Source: Psococerastis gibbosa (lineage: Eukaryota; Arthropoda; Insecta; Psocodea; Psocidae). Taken from it: DNA of 64,000 nt. Numbering within the stretch: the stretch's first letter is position 1; each line of letters starts with the position of its first letter. Positions 1 to 10,480 of the stretch are shown one piece after another. The notes below the pieces were generated by a model, which was given only the letters and a program-made list of their open reading frames with translations, was not told the origin of the DNA and searched no databases. Both the position numbers and the translations under genes were made by a program. The DNA lies in NCBI GenBank assembly GCA_963971405.1, contig OZ020491.1, forward strand, positions 23,802,855 through 23,866,854. The letters are read 5' to 3'.

Positions 1-371
1 AAATTGCCAGCAATTATTTACAGCTTTACAGTTATTTACAATTTACAACTCATTTTCGTGATAGTACGGTATATTGAAGGAGACAGAGAGAGCGTACAAC
101 TTGTTCTGTTTACTTTTAAAACATGACGTCTGATTTCTACGATTCCATGGAATGTTTCAACAATAGTATAAGTTAACCATGACATTAAACGTCAACCGAA
201 TGGAAAGCGGTTGGCAATGCCTAACAAGTTGAATGGTACTTAAGATTGTGACGTCCAGAGTAACCGGTTCACGAATTTATCGCTAACTGCTATATGATAA
301 CAAATGTGGTAGTAACACAGTGCGAATATCTTTTTCATTAGGTGTAGGTACGAGTAAACAAAGAATACTCA

Positions 372-602
372 ATGGAGAATACATTGGCCGATAAAAGTCT
401 ACGATGCCTGAGACACGTCGTAAGAATGTCAAAAGATGAACAAAATGTACAAAGCAAGAATGGCGGGAAGGCACTGCAGAGACGTCCACAAAACCGCTGG
501 AAGGATGAATTAGAAAACAATCTCCGCGAGTTGGGGTTTCTAGATGTTGGAACTAGAGTTCTGTATCTAGGAGAGATAATGAAATGAAATGAAAAATGTC
601 CT
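372..602 (+). pseudogene. LINE ORF2 C-terminal remnant
   Basis: The plus frame 372-587 reads like the extreme C-terminus of a non-LTR retrotransposon reverse-transcriptase protein. A 'LRHVVRMSKDEQ' segment corresponds to the family's W-GHV-RM motif with the Trp lost, and 'NRWKDELENNLRELG' corresponds to its R-RW-D motif. It aligns by eye with the better copy at 63660-64000. It ends in a short TGAAA-type tail at about 578-597, as LINE 3' ends often do. Only about 70 codons remain, so it is a dead 5'-truncated copy. The clade is not certain (RTE-like or a related clade). Confidence 0.6.
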
Positions 603-649
603 TATATTAGGCGAGCTTTAGCCCCGAAAAGCTACTTTAACCTATATTA

Positions 650-791
650 GGCGCATGTTCCACCTACGTCAATAGTCAATAGTAAATGTGGTATTGACGT
701 GGTAGCAGACATTAAAGACATGCTAAAAATGTCGGCTACCACGTCAATACCACATTTACTATTGACTATAGTCGTAGGTGGAATAAGCGCC
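650..791. mobile_element. 142-bp palindromic Harbinger-like MITE (A1)
   Basis: The element is almost entirely an inverted repeat: the left arm (GGCGCATGTTCCACCTACG...) is repeated in reverse at the right end (...GTAGGTGGAATAAGCGCC). The arms are about 60 bp around a short loop near 715-730. Flanks are TTA and TCA, close to the 3-bp TWA target typical of PIF/Harbinger elements. It shares terminal sequence with A2-A5 in this window. It would fold into a long hairpin. Confidence 0.8.
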
Positions 792-935
792 TCATTAACA
801 AATAAAAAAGAGAAAACAATAACGGAACATACACTCATTCATTCACTCTCACACTTCACTCCCCAGAACCTGATAGCATAGATAAGACATTCACTTCCCG
901 CCATTAATATGCAATATATTTGCATTTTTTGGGCC

Positions 936-1440
936 ACTCACCACGCCATGTTGTAAAAACGTACCAGCAGCCCTATTATGGCGATTTGGGATCAACATAA
1001 TACCGGGCTTATGTTTTAATATCGCATTACTAAGGTGTTAAAATATGCGCGGGAAATTCAAATTAATACATTATAGGAATACAAGAGAATGGTTGCATTG
1101 TTCCATAATTGAAGGAAGGTACTAATAAACATTAAAATGTACAGGTAGAATTTTGAAATGTAGTAAGAATTTTAATTAGCTTGTCTACATCTAAGGCAGA
1201 AAAATTGAAAATTCGCCCATATAGAAAATGAAGACAATTTTCTTTCTAAAAAGGATTAATTTATCAATTTGAATTTCCCGCGCATTTTGCACTCATTTGT
1301 TTCAAATAATTGAATAAACCCCGGCATTATGTTAATCCCAAATTGCCATAATAGGGAAGCAGGTGGTCGCAGGATTCAAAAAAATATTTTTGGCACGCTA
1401 GAATGTGTCTCATCCCTCCTATATAGAAGCCTAGGTGAAG
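936..1440 (+). mobile_element. Family E repeat, split by a hairpin element
   Basis: The piece 936-967 (ending CGTACCAG) and the piece from 1363 (GTGGTCGCAGGATTC...) are two halves of the sequence seen unbroken at 50222-50285, where CGTACCAGGTGG is contiguous. Related pieces occur at 7065-7260 and 49440-49612. Nature unknown; probably a decayed non-autonomous element. Confidence 0.55.
968..1359. mobile_element. Hairpin TIR element K inserted in family E
   Basis: Arms of about 100 bp at 971-1070 and 1254-1356 are inverted copies (CCCTATTATGGCGATTTGGG against CCCAAATTGCCATAATAGGG). A second matching block contains GCGCGGGAAATTCAAATT. The element sits at the point where family E is split, and CAG is present on both sides, which suggests a 3-bp target duplication. 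It has no coding content. The copy in the second duplication block is at 16721-17112. Confidence 0.65.
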
Positions 1441-1449
1441 CTTCGTAAA

Positions 1450-1829
1450 GGCGCCCATTCCACCGACCGGCTAGGGCTATTTACAAAAACGGTGACGTGG
1501 TAGCAGACATTCAAGACTTAGGTGGCGTTTCCATCGACCTCGCATTGCAGAATGCAAATGACATTGACGGAAATTATAATTTTTCTTTTTATAGAAATCT
1601 ATTAAAATGCTTGTACTTAACATATCCCATGACGCCATTTTTTAATTTTAGTTTGTTTGTGATTTTACTGTATGATCATTGATCAATTTTAACTATGACA
1701 TAGAGGAAAATATACATTTTCGTCAATTCTGCAATGCGAGGTCGGTGGAAACCCCGCCTAAGTCTTGAATGTCTGCTACCACGTCACTGTTTTTGTAAAT
1801 AGCCCTGGCCGGTCGGTGGAATGGGCGCC
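1450..1829. mobile_element. 380-bp Harbinger-like MITE (A2)
   Basis: Terminal inverted repeats of about 75 bp begin GGCGCCCATTCCACCGACC and end in the reverse complement at 1829. AAA flanks both ends. The AT-rich core (about 1600-1720, with TGATCATTGATCAATTTTAA) is shared with A4 at 48441-48903 and, inverted, with A3 at 8352-8766. This ties the three into one family. The copy in the second duplication block is 17203-17582. Confidence 0.8.
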
Positions 1830-2204
1830 AAAAACCAAGAGGACTACAAGTTGTTGTCGAGCAGGCCAAAGCCTACCCTGTAACTGTAGAGCTGTAGAGA
1901 AATTTAATAAAGAAAGGCTTATGCAATACAATAGCCTGATTGACTAAATGCCCGCTGGGGCCCTGACAGATGACAATAAGACATAATGTCGTATTATCAC
2001 ATCATAAAATTCCATTAATGTACTGAAAACTCATCAATACAAAAGAGTGATTCACTAATGGTATAATAGTAGCTAACTGATGTAATATTAAATAATTTGT
2101 CTTCAATGTAGCTGAGCTTCTGAGTTTTAGGCGCAAAGTTTTAGTCATTTATCATGAAAATTGAATCATTTTTTGTCTCCCAGAACTATACTAAATCAAT
2201 AAAT
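1830..2204. other. Unassigned AT-rich spacer
   Basis: No open frame or repeat was recognised beyond the shared duplication itself. Confidence 0.5.
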
Positions 2205-2396
2205 AAATAACACCTTGTTTTGTTCTGTTATTAAGCCAGCCTAGCGGAGTTAGGGCTATAAACCCCTCTCTTACACTCAACTAGGAAGACCTGGGACCGC
2301 CTGCTTTACATGCCCTCCGAAGCATGGCCAGAAAATGTAGCCAGCAACCAACAACCAAAAGTCCGAGTCCGTACCACTACTCAACATGTCCTGACT
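2205..2396 (-). mobile_element. tRNA-derived SINE (family S)
   Basis: On the minus strand the copy runs from a pol III-like head (GTAGTGGTACGGACTCGG...) through the family body (TTTTCTGGCCATGCTTCGG, AACTCCGCTAGG) to the 3' end. The region of the B box is damaged compared with better copies at 3864-4094 and 44912-45127. The second-block copy is 17958-18149. Confidence 0.75.
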
Positions 2397-2429
2397 TGAT
2401 ACTATCAAGGGGCAACCGACCTATTGGTT

Positions 2430-2754
2430 TTTTTCGGACATTAATAACGACTAAATTATATGTGAATTTAAAAAAAAATGGAGCCGTTTTTGGGAAATAA
2501 TTTTTTAGACGTTTTTATTTTTTATTTTTTGGAATGTTAAACCCCCCAAAATTGAGTTAGCCCAAAATAAAATAAAATGATCCTGAGGTATGGTTTTTAT
2601 GAACCTACATGCCACATTTCATGAAAATCTACAGAGTAGTTTTCCCACAAATCGACGAACAGACAGGCCAGACAGAAATTTAAAAAAAAAAAAACTTTTT
2701 TGATTCCTATATGACCTCAAAACGTGTAAATCCACTGAAATCCCGAAATCGAAA
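2430..2754 (-). mobile_element. Family B element fragment
   Basis: Contains the family B core in reverse: 'GAGTTAGCCCAAAATAAA', 'AACCTACATGCCACATTTC', a short CAGACAG tract and 'CAAAACGTGTAAATCCACTG'. Full copies are at 10926-11507, 39999-40843 and 41819-42706. Its right part is replaced by a LINE 3' region from about 2755. Confidence 0.7.
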
Positions 2755-3051
2755 ATGTCTACCTTTTTCTGCTTAATGGTACATATACAGAGCCATTTCC
2801 AACTACATCAACGTCCTACCACTTCTGACCGATACCCTCCTGGAAGCGGACCACCTCCGTCAGCACCTCTCTGTCCAATTCCTAGAGCACATCAATATAC
2901 ATTTGAAGACGTCAGGGAAAGGTGCATTTTTGGCCGAAATTGAGATAATGGTGGCATTCTGTTAAGTTTTTAATGTAGTTTTAGATGACCTAACAAAAGC
3001 GAAGAAAAGCAAGTAAGGTTCTGCACAAATCGGGTGGGGAAAAAAACAGTA
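2755..3051 (-). mobile_element. LINE 3' untranslated fragment
   Basis: This stretch is the counterpart of 18508-18804, which in the second block continues upstream into a Jockey/R1-like LINE C-terminus (18896-19090). Here the LINE is cut at 3051, directly against a family-B terminus (ACTACGTATAAATTGGAAAGC at 3051-3071). Confidence 0.6.
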
Positions 3052-3429
3052 CTACGTATAAATTGGAAAGCAAAAATAACCTTCAGTGAAATTCCATAAA
3101 TAATCAATCAATCATATAAGAACTATAGCTAGAAGACAATAGCAAGCTAATCGCGGGATTTTTTTTTATATATACTCGTACATGAAAAACAAGCACCCAG
3201 TTTCCCACCTACACTATAAAGAATGGCTGGCTGTATAGGGAAGAAAACGACTGTCTATAACTATGGTATAAGCCCAGGAAATCATACCATATAGAAGCTT
3301 AGTGACGCAAGTACTATTAAATAACTGCATAATATAGAATGTGGTATGACTATAGACTACATTCGACGCGAATTACAAATATTCTGAAACTAGTGGGCCC
3401 GTAACCAGGATTTTATTGCTTTACTATTT
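3052..3429. other. Family B end stub and unassigned sequence
   Basis: The first bases are the right terminus of family B in minus orientation (TATAAATTGGAAAGC). A short ATCAATCAATC run follows near 3102. Nothing else was recognised. Confidence 0.5.
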
Positions 3430-3600
3430 ATACGAGTTCGGTGGCAAGGTGGTAGCGTGCTTCTACTTGTGCGAGTCTCTACACACCTTGCGGTCGGAGA
3501 CGTGTCGGAACTCGACACAAGTACCTATTAGGTGACTTAGTGTGGCGATTGAAGAGGTAAATTGGATACATTCATTAAATTGTTTGTATGCCATTTAACC
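3430..3600 (+). mobile_element. Family G repeat, possible SINE
   Basis: About 170 bp shared with 12395-12560 (plus), 46440-46620 (minus) and 53345-53520 (minus). The start, GGCAAGGTGGTAGCGTGCT, resembles a pol III A box. 'GTCGGAGACGTGTCG' may be a decayed B box. It ends with TTAAATTGTTTGTATGC. The tRNA origin is inference. Confidence 0.5.
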
Positions 3601-3770
3601 TTCTAAAAAAAAACTAGTATAAGTCAAGTTTTGTGATTTTTTTTGACATTTTCGATTTCGAGAATTCAATGGATTTACACGTTTTGAAGGACCCAAATAT
3701 TGTTTTTTAACGAAATATCTGTCTGTTCGTAAATTTGTGGGAAACCTACACGGCTACTCGGTGGCTGTAA
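3601..3770 (+). mobile_element. Family B fragment
   Basis: 'TGGATTTACACGTTTTGA' followed by CTGTCTGTTCG matches the left half of family B in plus orientation, with more divergence than other copies. Confidence 0.5.
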
Positions 3771-3863
3771 CATGGCATTATTGTATTGAATTATATTATT
3801 ATTAAAAAAAAAAAAAAAAAAATTGATGAAATGTAGGAATAGGTCCCCCATATGTGTAGTTTA

Positions 3864-4094
3864 TAAATAAATAAATAATAAATAAATGAGGACTTTTTAT
3901 TGTTTCTCTTACTAAGCCAACCTAGCGGAGTTAGGGCTATAAAGCCCTCTCTTACACTCAACTAGGAAGGCCCGGGACCACCTGCTTTACATGCCCTCCG
4001 AAGCATGGCCAGAAAATGTAGCCAGTGTGGGACTCGAACCAACAACCTTTCGGGTGATAGTCAGAGTCCGTACCACTGCGCTACATGTCCCGAC
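3864..4094 (-). mobile_element. tRNA-derived SINE (family S), full copy
   Basis: Read on the minus strand it starts GGACATGTAGCGCAGTGGTACGG and carries a clean B box (GGTTCGAGTCC). It then has the family body ending CTCCGCTAGGTTGGCTTAG, and finishes in a TTATTTATTTATT tail. The head contains GACTATCACCCGAAAGG; better copies have GACTTTCACCCGAAAGG, like the anticodon arm of tRNA-Glu(TTC). The A box is TAGCGCAGTGG. It has no coding capacity and depends on a LINE for movement. Confidence 0.85.
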
Positions 4095-5914
4095 AGTTTG
4101 ATGAGAGCAGGACCTTATTTCTGATACAAACCCGTCCAGCGGCCTTACCGAAAAAAGATGAGATATTTCCAACCGGTTACTCACCACTGCCATTTTGTAT
4201 CAGAGAACCGTCAGACAGTAGCCAGGCCGACATCGAACAATTCACCATTTTTCCGCAAACCAGACCTCAATACAAAGCACTGAATATCAGCACGTGAATT
4301 ATTAATATTCCCGTTAATATTAGCATCAGTAAAGTGTGAACATTCTGAATTAATTCAACTGCATTTATTCTCGGCCATCCTCAGCTGAACAGGAAATCAC
4401 TAAAGTGAAATAGATCACGTGCCATGGCTACCAGAATATCTAAAGAATGAATACATATTGTGCAGATAGTAATGTATTCAGTATACAGTTTATTAATATT
4501 ATAAAATTATATTTCATTCTCGAATGAAGATGAAAGGTCACAAGTTGCAAAGTCAGCTAATTTGGAGCCCGCTGAGAGAAAATACGTAAGAAACCCGGGG
4601 TCTTGACACTAGTCGCGATTTAAATATTGGCGCCAAACTCATAATTCAATAGCGACTCGTGCACCGCCATTGTTTTAATACTTTCCACGAATCACTCCCC
4701 ATGTCTAAAAACCAACTGTCAGTTCTTTTAATAATATTACCAATGTTCAATCAAAGAAAACACCAGGTACCCAGCTCGGGAAAGGCTGCACTATCTACAG
4801 TTAGATAAACGAAACTGTAAGACAATTCATCTTACATAAATAACTAAATAACTAGAAACTGCTTTTGCTGAGCGCAAGGTACCACTCTTCCTCAAAGTCT
4901 TCAGCTGTAACATTCTTGTGGCTAAACACCTTTTTGGCCTAAGATATACTTTCCATTAAGACACTGCATATCTTAGCATCGCCCAGAAGTAGAAAACACA
5001 GACAAGACACCAGAAAAGTGGAGAAAATCAAGTGCGTTAAGCCAATAATCGGTAAGGTGTCTCTCAGTAAGAAAAAGTCAGCCCATTTAAGACACTTCTT
5101 TGGAAGCAACTCTTTCTTAAAATAAGAAAAAAAAAAACGTGGCTTGTTATTTAATACTTAATATCTTCTGCCTTTTGGCAAGCCACTTTTTCTTCTCAGT
5201 GCAATCCGAAGTCAAGGCATTGCATTTATTGTCGACAAACATACACACGAGAGTCAGCCAACCTTGCTCCAACTGTAACTGAATAAACAACAAACACACA
5301 CCTCTAGATAACATATTGGATAAACGTGCTGATTTTCTAAAGAGAAGGCCATGCGCAGGGTCTGTATCCAAACAGATAGACAAATTAAATAAACATCACT
5401 GATATAATTCAGTGTTGTAACCTAATTCACCTTAGCAGTACCTTGCTCTAAATACATATTATATCTAGGTACTGCAGGTATTTATGTGAGTGTTTGAAGG
5501 ACTCTTTGCCAGACCGCTGATGGGTTGTCTTAAAGCCTTAAAGGATAATTTACTATAAGGGAAAGACTGCGTACACTGCAGAGGTAGTAGCTGGATAATA
5601 GACAGCAAAATCCGGCTAGTGTTCTGTTCAATCATGTATACACTGAATTAAGAAAAGTCTACAGTATATCTTACACCTGTAAATTGACGACCAAGGCCCG
5701 TAGTCGTAGAAAAATATCTACAAGGTACAGGTGCAGTATACCTGGTACATACTTAGCGATGTACAGTACTCCGGAGTGCCCATCACACTTTTCAGTGGAA
5801 GACCTTCCAGCACCCACCACGAGCTGTATCGTTTCGATAGTGAAATTTAACAGAAATACATATTTGTTTACTTATTTCGTTTGTTTGTCATTCCAAAGCC
5901 TACTTCCAGTATTT
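4095..5914. other. Unassigned 1.8-kb region
   Basis: No recognisable gene, tandem array or family copy was found. Open frames here are short and without known motifs. Spliced exons cannot be excluded by eye. Confidence 0.4.
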
Positions 5915-6215
5915 CTGCTTTTAAGGAACCCTGTCCACCTGGAGGGGGGAGTGAGTCTATTTCTTAAATTGAGGCACCCTAAGGGTGAACCTCCTGATTA
6001 TAGCGGTTTCCAAACAACTTGGGGAACATAGTAAAGGCACACAATTAAGTCGGAGGCGACCAGGACTCGACATACATTCAGACTGACTGGCAGTTTCAGA
6101 GCGTTATCATGTTCCACTATGCTCCACTGCCAACGCTGTGCACACTACCAAATTTGCTACAGTTTTGAACAGGCTCAGTTATTGTGGATACAACTTGGTA
6201 AGGCCGTTGGCAGCA
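5915..6215 (+). mobile_element. Family C dispersed repeat
   Basis: Shares with 52135-52415, 62690-63035 and 20385-20630 the blocks GAACCCTGTCCACCTGG, TTGAGGCACCCTAAGGG, CCTCCTGATTATAG and the end GGTAAGGCCGTTGGC. Sister copies start with CCAACGCC, so short inverted ends (CCAAC/GTTGG) are likely. The open frame over 5684-6031 crosses into this repeat and is not a gene. Confidence 0.65.
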
Positions 6216-7064
6216 GCACGAGCTACATTCGCCACCTTTCCTGAGATTTCTACAAATTTTGAAGTGATCACCATTACATGAAAATTCTACAGTACATCAC
6301 CTCCCCCCCCCCCCCATTTGCTTACTACAAACTAGTACCACCAGACATATACAGTACGCCCTTTACAACAGAAAACACTGCTGCCATTTCTGAACTGAAT
6401 TCCCTATCAAAGGGCAATTGCACTTGCACCCTATCAACTTAATCTGTGATCAGCTTAAATGCCCCCAAATTTTAAAGGAACTACAGAAGTGTCCTGCCAG
6501 CTCATCTAGGTCTGCAAAAAAATGATTGATGGGAAAAGGAAAAAATCTACCTCCTTCTTTTGCCACCCCAATTTCAGAGCAGCAATTACGCCCATGCGTT
6601 CACATCACCCGCAATTTCCTCCGAGTTTTTCTTTGTCACCGAGTACTTAACAATGAACACAGACTTGCATTGTTCCTCCGCGCGCTTGCTTAAACTGCTT
6701 GTGCCACGAAGCATATCTTCAACGGAAGCCACTGCCCCCACCGCTCTTCATGGACAAACAAGCGCCTCCGTGCTATGATAACATAATTATCGCCATTTAC
6801 GAGACTGCGTTTCAATTATATACACGCTAGATATGCAAATAATATTGCAGAAATAGTTGTTTACGGCATTTAATAATTCTAATTCAGCCAACAAAGAAGT
6901 GGATTAAAGTTTATCAGAAACAACCAAAGCAATTAGGGTGCTGCGGTCGAACTGGGCGTGGGAATGATCGAAATCCGGTAAAAGACAATTGACTGTTTTT
7001 TCACAAGGTCAATCAAATTACAGGAAGGACCGCTTGAATAAAGTGCCTAGACCCAGGAGATATG
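6216..7064. other. Unassigned region with a poly(C) run
   Basis: A run of 13 C lies at 6303-6315. No repeat family or credible coding region was recognised. Confidence 0.4.
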
Positions 7065-7260
7065 GGACAATCCAGCACGCCAAAAAGATTTTTTAAATCC
7101 TGGGGGCTACCTGGTACGTTATACAATGGCTGCCGGCTGGTCACAGGTGTGGCAAGTGAGAAATTCAAATGCATATTTTTGGCGGGAAACGAATGATCCA
7201 CCTCTCCTATACAGAACTCTGAAAATACCGAAATACGGAAGGCACCGGCTTCTACCAACG
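7065..7260 (-). mobile_element. Family E fragment
   Basis: On the minus strand 'CGTACCAGGTAGCCCCCAGG' followed by AAAAAATCTTTTTGGCG matches the family E core at 50222-50285. A second similar block (ATTTTTGGCGGGAAACG) lies at 7175-7192 on the plus strand. Confidence 0.4.
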
Positions 7261-8312
7261 CATAGCGGCACCGTACAATATTGCTCCCGACATGTAGAGT
7301 AGTGGCAAAGGACTATCACACGAGAGGTTCTTCTATCATACCTCTAATATATCACTCCACTGTAGCACCACCAGGTGTAGGTGTACCGCACATCTAAAAA
7401 GTAGAGTCCTATACTGTGAAGGCGGAGTTTCAATCGTTTGACCACCTGCTGCTAATGGTTTATGGGTCCCACTCCCACAAACGAAGGTCGGACGGGACAT
7501 GTGCGGTCGATAGGATCCAGAACAAGAGGGGGCCCTCGAGTCAAGGTCCCCCAAGAGTGGAACACTCCTTCAACGCGTTCGAGGACACTGCGCAGACGGA
7601 CGTCAAGATGACAAAGATAAGGCCTAAAAATGGAAAACTGCATAGGCGGAAGCGTGACCTAATGAAGGATGATGAATACAGGCTGGAATTCTAGAAGTCA
7701 GGTGGACACATAGTTAAGGCATTAAGCCACAACCACCGAAGAAGAGGGTAATTGTAGATCCTGAACAAAAGAAGGAATCGTTCATTTCGCAAAAGCCCAA
7801 AGAATTCGATGAAACGAATAGCTAAACACTGAGCTGTAGAAACTCCTTATGCTGAGCTAAAATGGAAGGCACAAGGCAGCAGGGCGGAATCTGTGAAGCG
7901 ACGAGGTCGAAAGGGACCTACGAAAGACGTCAGTGGCGGTATGACAGAAGACGAAAGGCGGATGCCTGGAGAGAGAGCTCACCCCGAGGCGTAGCACCGG
8001 GGGAAAAAATAAGTTTGGTAAAGGATAGGCCTGCAGTAAGAAATGTTATGAACATAACAAATCCACTATGTGTGGTAGTGAATACCTTATTCCGCCACTG
8101 GGCTATCTACATATACATGAGCTGTTCTCAGAGTACAGTAATGAAAAAGCGAAGCCTCATAAGTTAAGCATCAGTAATAAATAGAATAGTTCTAGCGTCA
8201 TCTAAAAACCGGCTTAACAAAGCTTTGTATTAAAACTTGTTAATTATTTAGAATACCCAGCTAATTCTTACTGCCATATTACAGCAGAAAATTAACGCCT
8301 TAAGTCTGCATC
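7261..8312. other. Unassigned region
   Basis: Two short open frames (7416-7694 and 7862-8167) are basic and arginine-rich. The second contains RRQWRYDRRRKADAW, which faintly recalls LINE C-termini ending in DR--WR---KAD. The evidence is too thin to call a LINE. Confidence 0.3.
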
Positions 8313-8320
8313 CGCCGCTT

Positions 8321-8897
8321 CAGTGGCGTATACATAATAGATTTTTGATAAGGCGGGTATTCCACTGGTCAATTTTACTTCCAATTTGATTCCAGATTTT
8401 TGTTTTACTCTATGACATTCTCCATTTTAATTTCCTTGTTAAAATTGATCAATGATCATAGAGGAAAATCAAGCATTGCAAACAATAACAAACTAAAATT
8501 AAACAAAGGTGTCGTCTAGAGATGATAAATTATTTAAATTAATTTCTTGAGAACGAACGAATTATTTCGTAGTTTAAATCATAAAATTTCTTGTAGATTA
8601 TACAATTTAAAGAAAGACGGCGGGTAAAAATTACCAGTTTGGAAAAAAAAATTGAAAAAAAAATGGATCAAATGTTGAAAACAAGTGGAATGGAATGCAA
8701 CATTGATGATTTTCCGTCAATGACAATATCAAATTTGAAGTAAAATTGACCATTGGAATACCCGCCTAAGGGCCGTGACCATGGCAGACAACGCTGAATT
8801 GTACCAAACAAACCGGTTACTATTGACCCGAAAATACTAGAGCTGGCAAATTATGGCCCCTAGCCCCCCCCCCCTCCCCCCGATTTATACGCCACTG
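8321..8897. mobile_element. hAT-like non-autonomous transposon with nested MITE
   Basis: Ends are CAGTGGCGTATACATA at 8321 and its inverted form (GATTTATACGCCACTG) at 8897. An exact 8-bp target duplication, CGCCGCTT, flanks it at 8313-8320 and 8898-8905. CAG-starting TIRs plus an 8-bp duplication are the hallmarks of hAT elements. There is no transposase. The C-rich stretch at about 8854-8881 belongs to it. Most of its interior is a second transposon (8352-8766). Confidence 0.85.
8352..8766. mobile_element. Harbinger-like MITE (A3) nested in a hAT element
   Basis: TIRs GGCGGGTATTCCACTGGTC and GACCATTGGAATACCCGCC are flanked by TAA on both sides (8349-8351 and 8767-8769), fitting the TWA target of PIF/Harbinger. 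Its core, with TTGATCAATGATCATAGAGG, is the reverse of the A2/A4 core. Confidence 0.8.
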
Positions 8898-9185
8898 CGC
8901 CGCTTTATACAGTCTCTATGCAACACAGTGTGATAGAGTCCTTGCAAACATTAATATTAATGAGCTGTAATTCTAGTCATACATTAGTTAGTAAACGTGG
9001 CTGGCATGATACAGTTTCTATGACGCAAATGCACAATGCATATTTTAAATATTGTACTTTTGTATTCCAGCCCATTCAACCCTGCGGAATAGTATTAATA
9101 GGCGACAACACAGAGATTCAGGTTTCGTGTGTGCTGAAATTTGTGGCCAGAATGAACACTTAGATAGATTTAATATTGTATATTT

Positions 9186-9275
9186 TATGTGAGTGTAAGA
9201 GAGGGCTTTATAGCCGTAACTCCGCTAGGTAGACTTAGTAATAGAACAAAAAATCGTTATTTATTTATTTTATTT
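9186..9275 (+). mobile_element. 5'-truncated SINE (family S)
   Basis: Only the 3' half is present: GAGTGTAAGAGAGGGCTTTA, AACTCCGCTAGG and the TTATTTATTTATTTTATT tail. Confidence 0.75.
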
Positions 9276-9944
9276 TTTATTTTCAATAATGTGTGATAAG
9301 AATGCACAATGGGTTTGATGAACCCTACGACAATTTCTATTGAACATTAAATAAATACCGTCAATCAATCAATAAAAGAGGGAATAATCAACCTACAAAT
9401 AGTGTAAGACGGAGAAACTATGGTTAATGGATTTTCCATGCAAAATCCTGCAAAATATACGTGTTTTTCATTCCATTTCATCCCATATGGATGATGACAT
9501 GTGAATCATTTCTTACGGCCCAATGATATACACTAATACACATAACTTTTGGAGAAACAAAACATATTACATTGCATTGTTGATCTGTGTTTACATAATG
9601 GGAAAGCCCCTGCAGGAATTGTGTTAAAGCCTAACATAATTCATTTTAAAACGCTTCAGGCTTCGGTTTATCTACAACACAATATAGCTGATAAATCAAA
9701 TGAAACCTTTAGTCCACTTTAAGATTTTTTTTGTAATAAAATAGCTTGATGTACAGTATATCAACTTGTTAAACATGGAACGTACACATATCTGGGTGAT
9801 TTCCCAGTATCAGAGAAGGTAGATAGCACCATGTCAACTCTGTATTATACTATTTGACATTTAAGATAGGGATAATACATATCATGGGAGTGCTGCGTCA
9901 GTATTCAGTCCAAGGGCCTAAATGATAAGACTTTCGAGTAAACT
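9276..9944. other. Unassigned AT-rich region
   Basis: A TCAATCAATCAATAAAAG run near 9361-9378 looks like a retrotransposon tail, but no body was recognised. Confidence 0.4.
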
Positions 9945-10480
9945 ACGCAAAATCATTACATATACAATCGCATTAGGAAGAAGTACCAAAAATTATCTGT
10001 AATTTCGTAACAGCATTAAACATTTAATTATACTTCTCAGATATCCCCAAGCTACCTGTTGAGTACGCATATCTGCAAGATAACATAAGCAAACGTATCG
10101 CCTCATTAAAATGATAAAATAAACTACTCGAAATAATTGCATATTTGTACAATCGCATTAGGAAGAAGTACCAAAAATTATCTGCAATCTCGCAACAGTA
10201 TTAGGCATTTAATTATACTTCTCAGATATCCCCAAGCTACCTGTTGAGTACGCATACCTGTAAGATAACATAAGCGAACGTATCGCCCCCTTAAAATGAT
10301 AAAATAAACTACTCGAAATAATTGCATATTTGTGCAATCGCATTAGGACGAAGTACCAAAATTTATCTGCAATCTCGCAACAGTATTAGACATTTAATTA
10401 TGCTTCTCAGATATCCCAAGCTACCTGTTCAGTACGCATATCTGTAAGATAACATAAGCGAACGTATCGCCCCCTTAGAA
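9945..10480. repeat. 185-bp tandem repeat, about 2.8 copies
   Basis: The string AATCGCATTAGGA recurs at 9966, 10151 and 10336 (period 185), with CTCAGATATCCCCAAGCTACC in each unit. Units differ by scattered substitutions. No coding potential was seen. Confidence 0.9.

Larger units (their letters stand above)
1..3051 (+). repeat. 3.05-kb direct segmental duplication, copy 1
   Basis: This block is matched base for base by 15754-18804 (constant offset 15,753) with one substitution noticed: T at 1327 against A at 17080. The match stops at 3051/18804, inside a LINE 3' region. The left limit is unknown because the window opens inside the copy. It contains a LINE remnant, two Harbinger-like MITEs, a nested hairpin element, a SINE, a family-B fragment and a LINE tail. 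A recent duplication or an assembly artefact are both possible. Confidence 0.95.

Noticed and set aside
5684-6031. 115-codon plus-strand open frame
   Set aside because: Its second half lies in family C repeat sequence and the rest has no protein motif.
7862-8167. 101-codon arginine-rich frame resembling a LINE tail
   Set aside because: Only one short RRQWRY---RKADA match; no supporting upstream motif.
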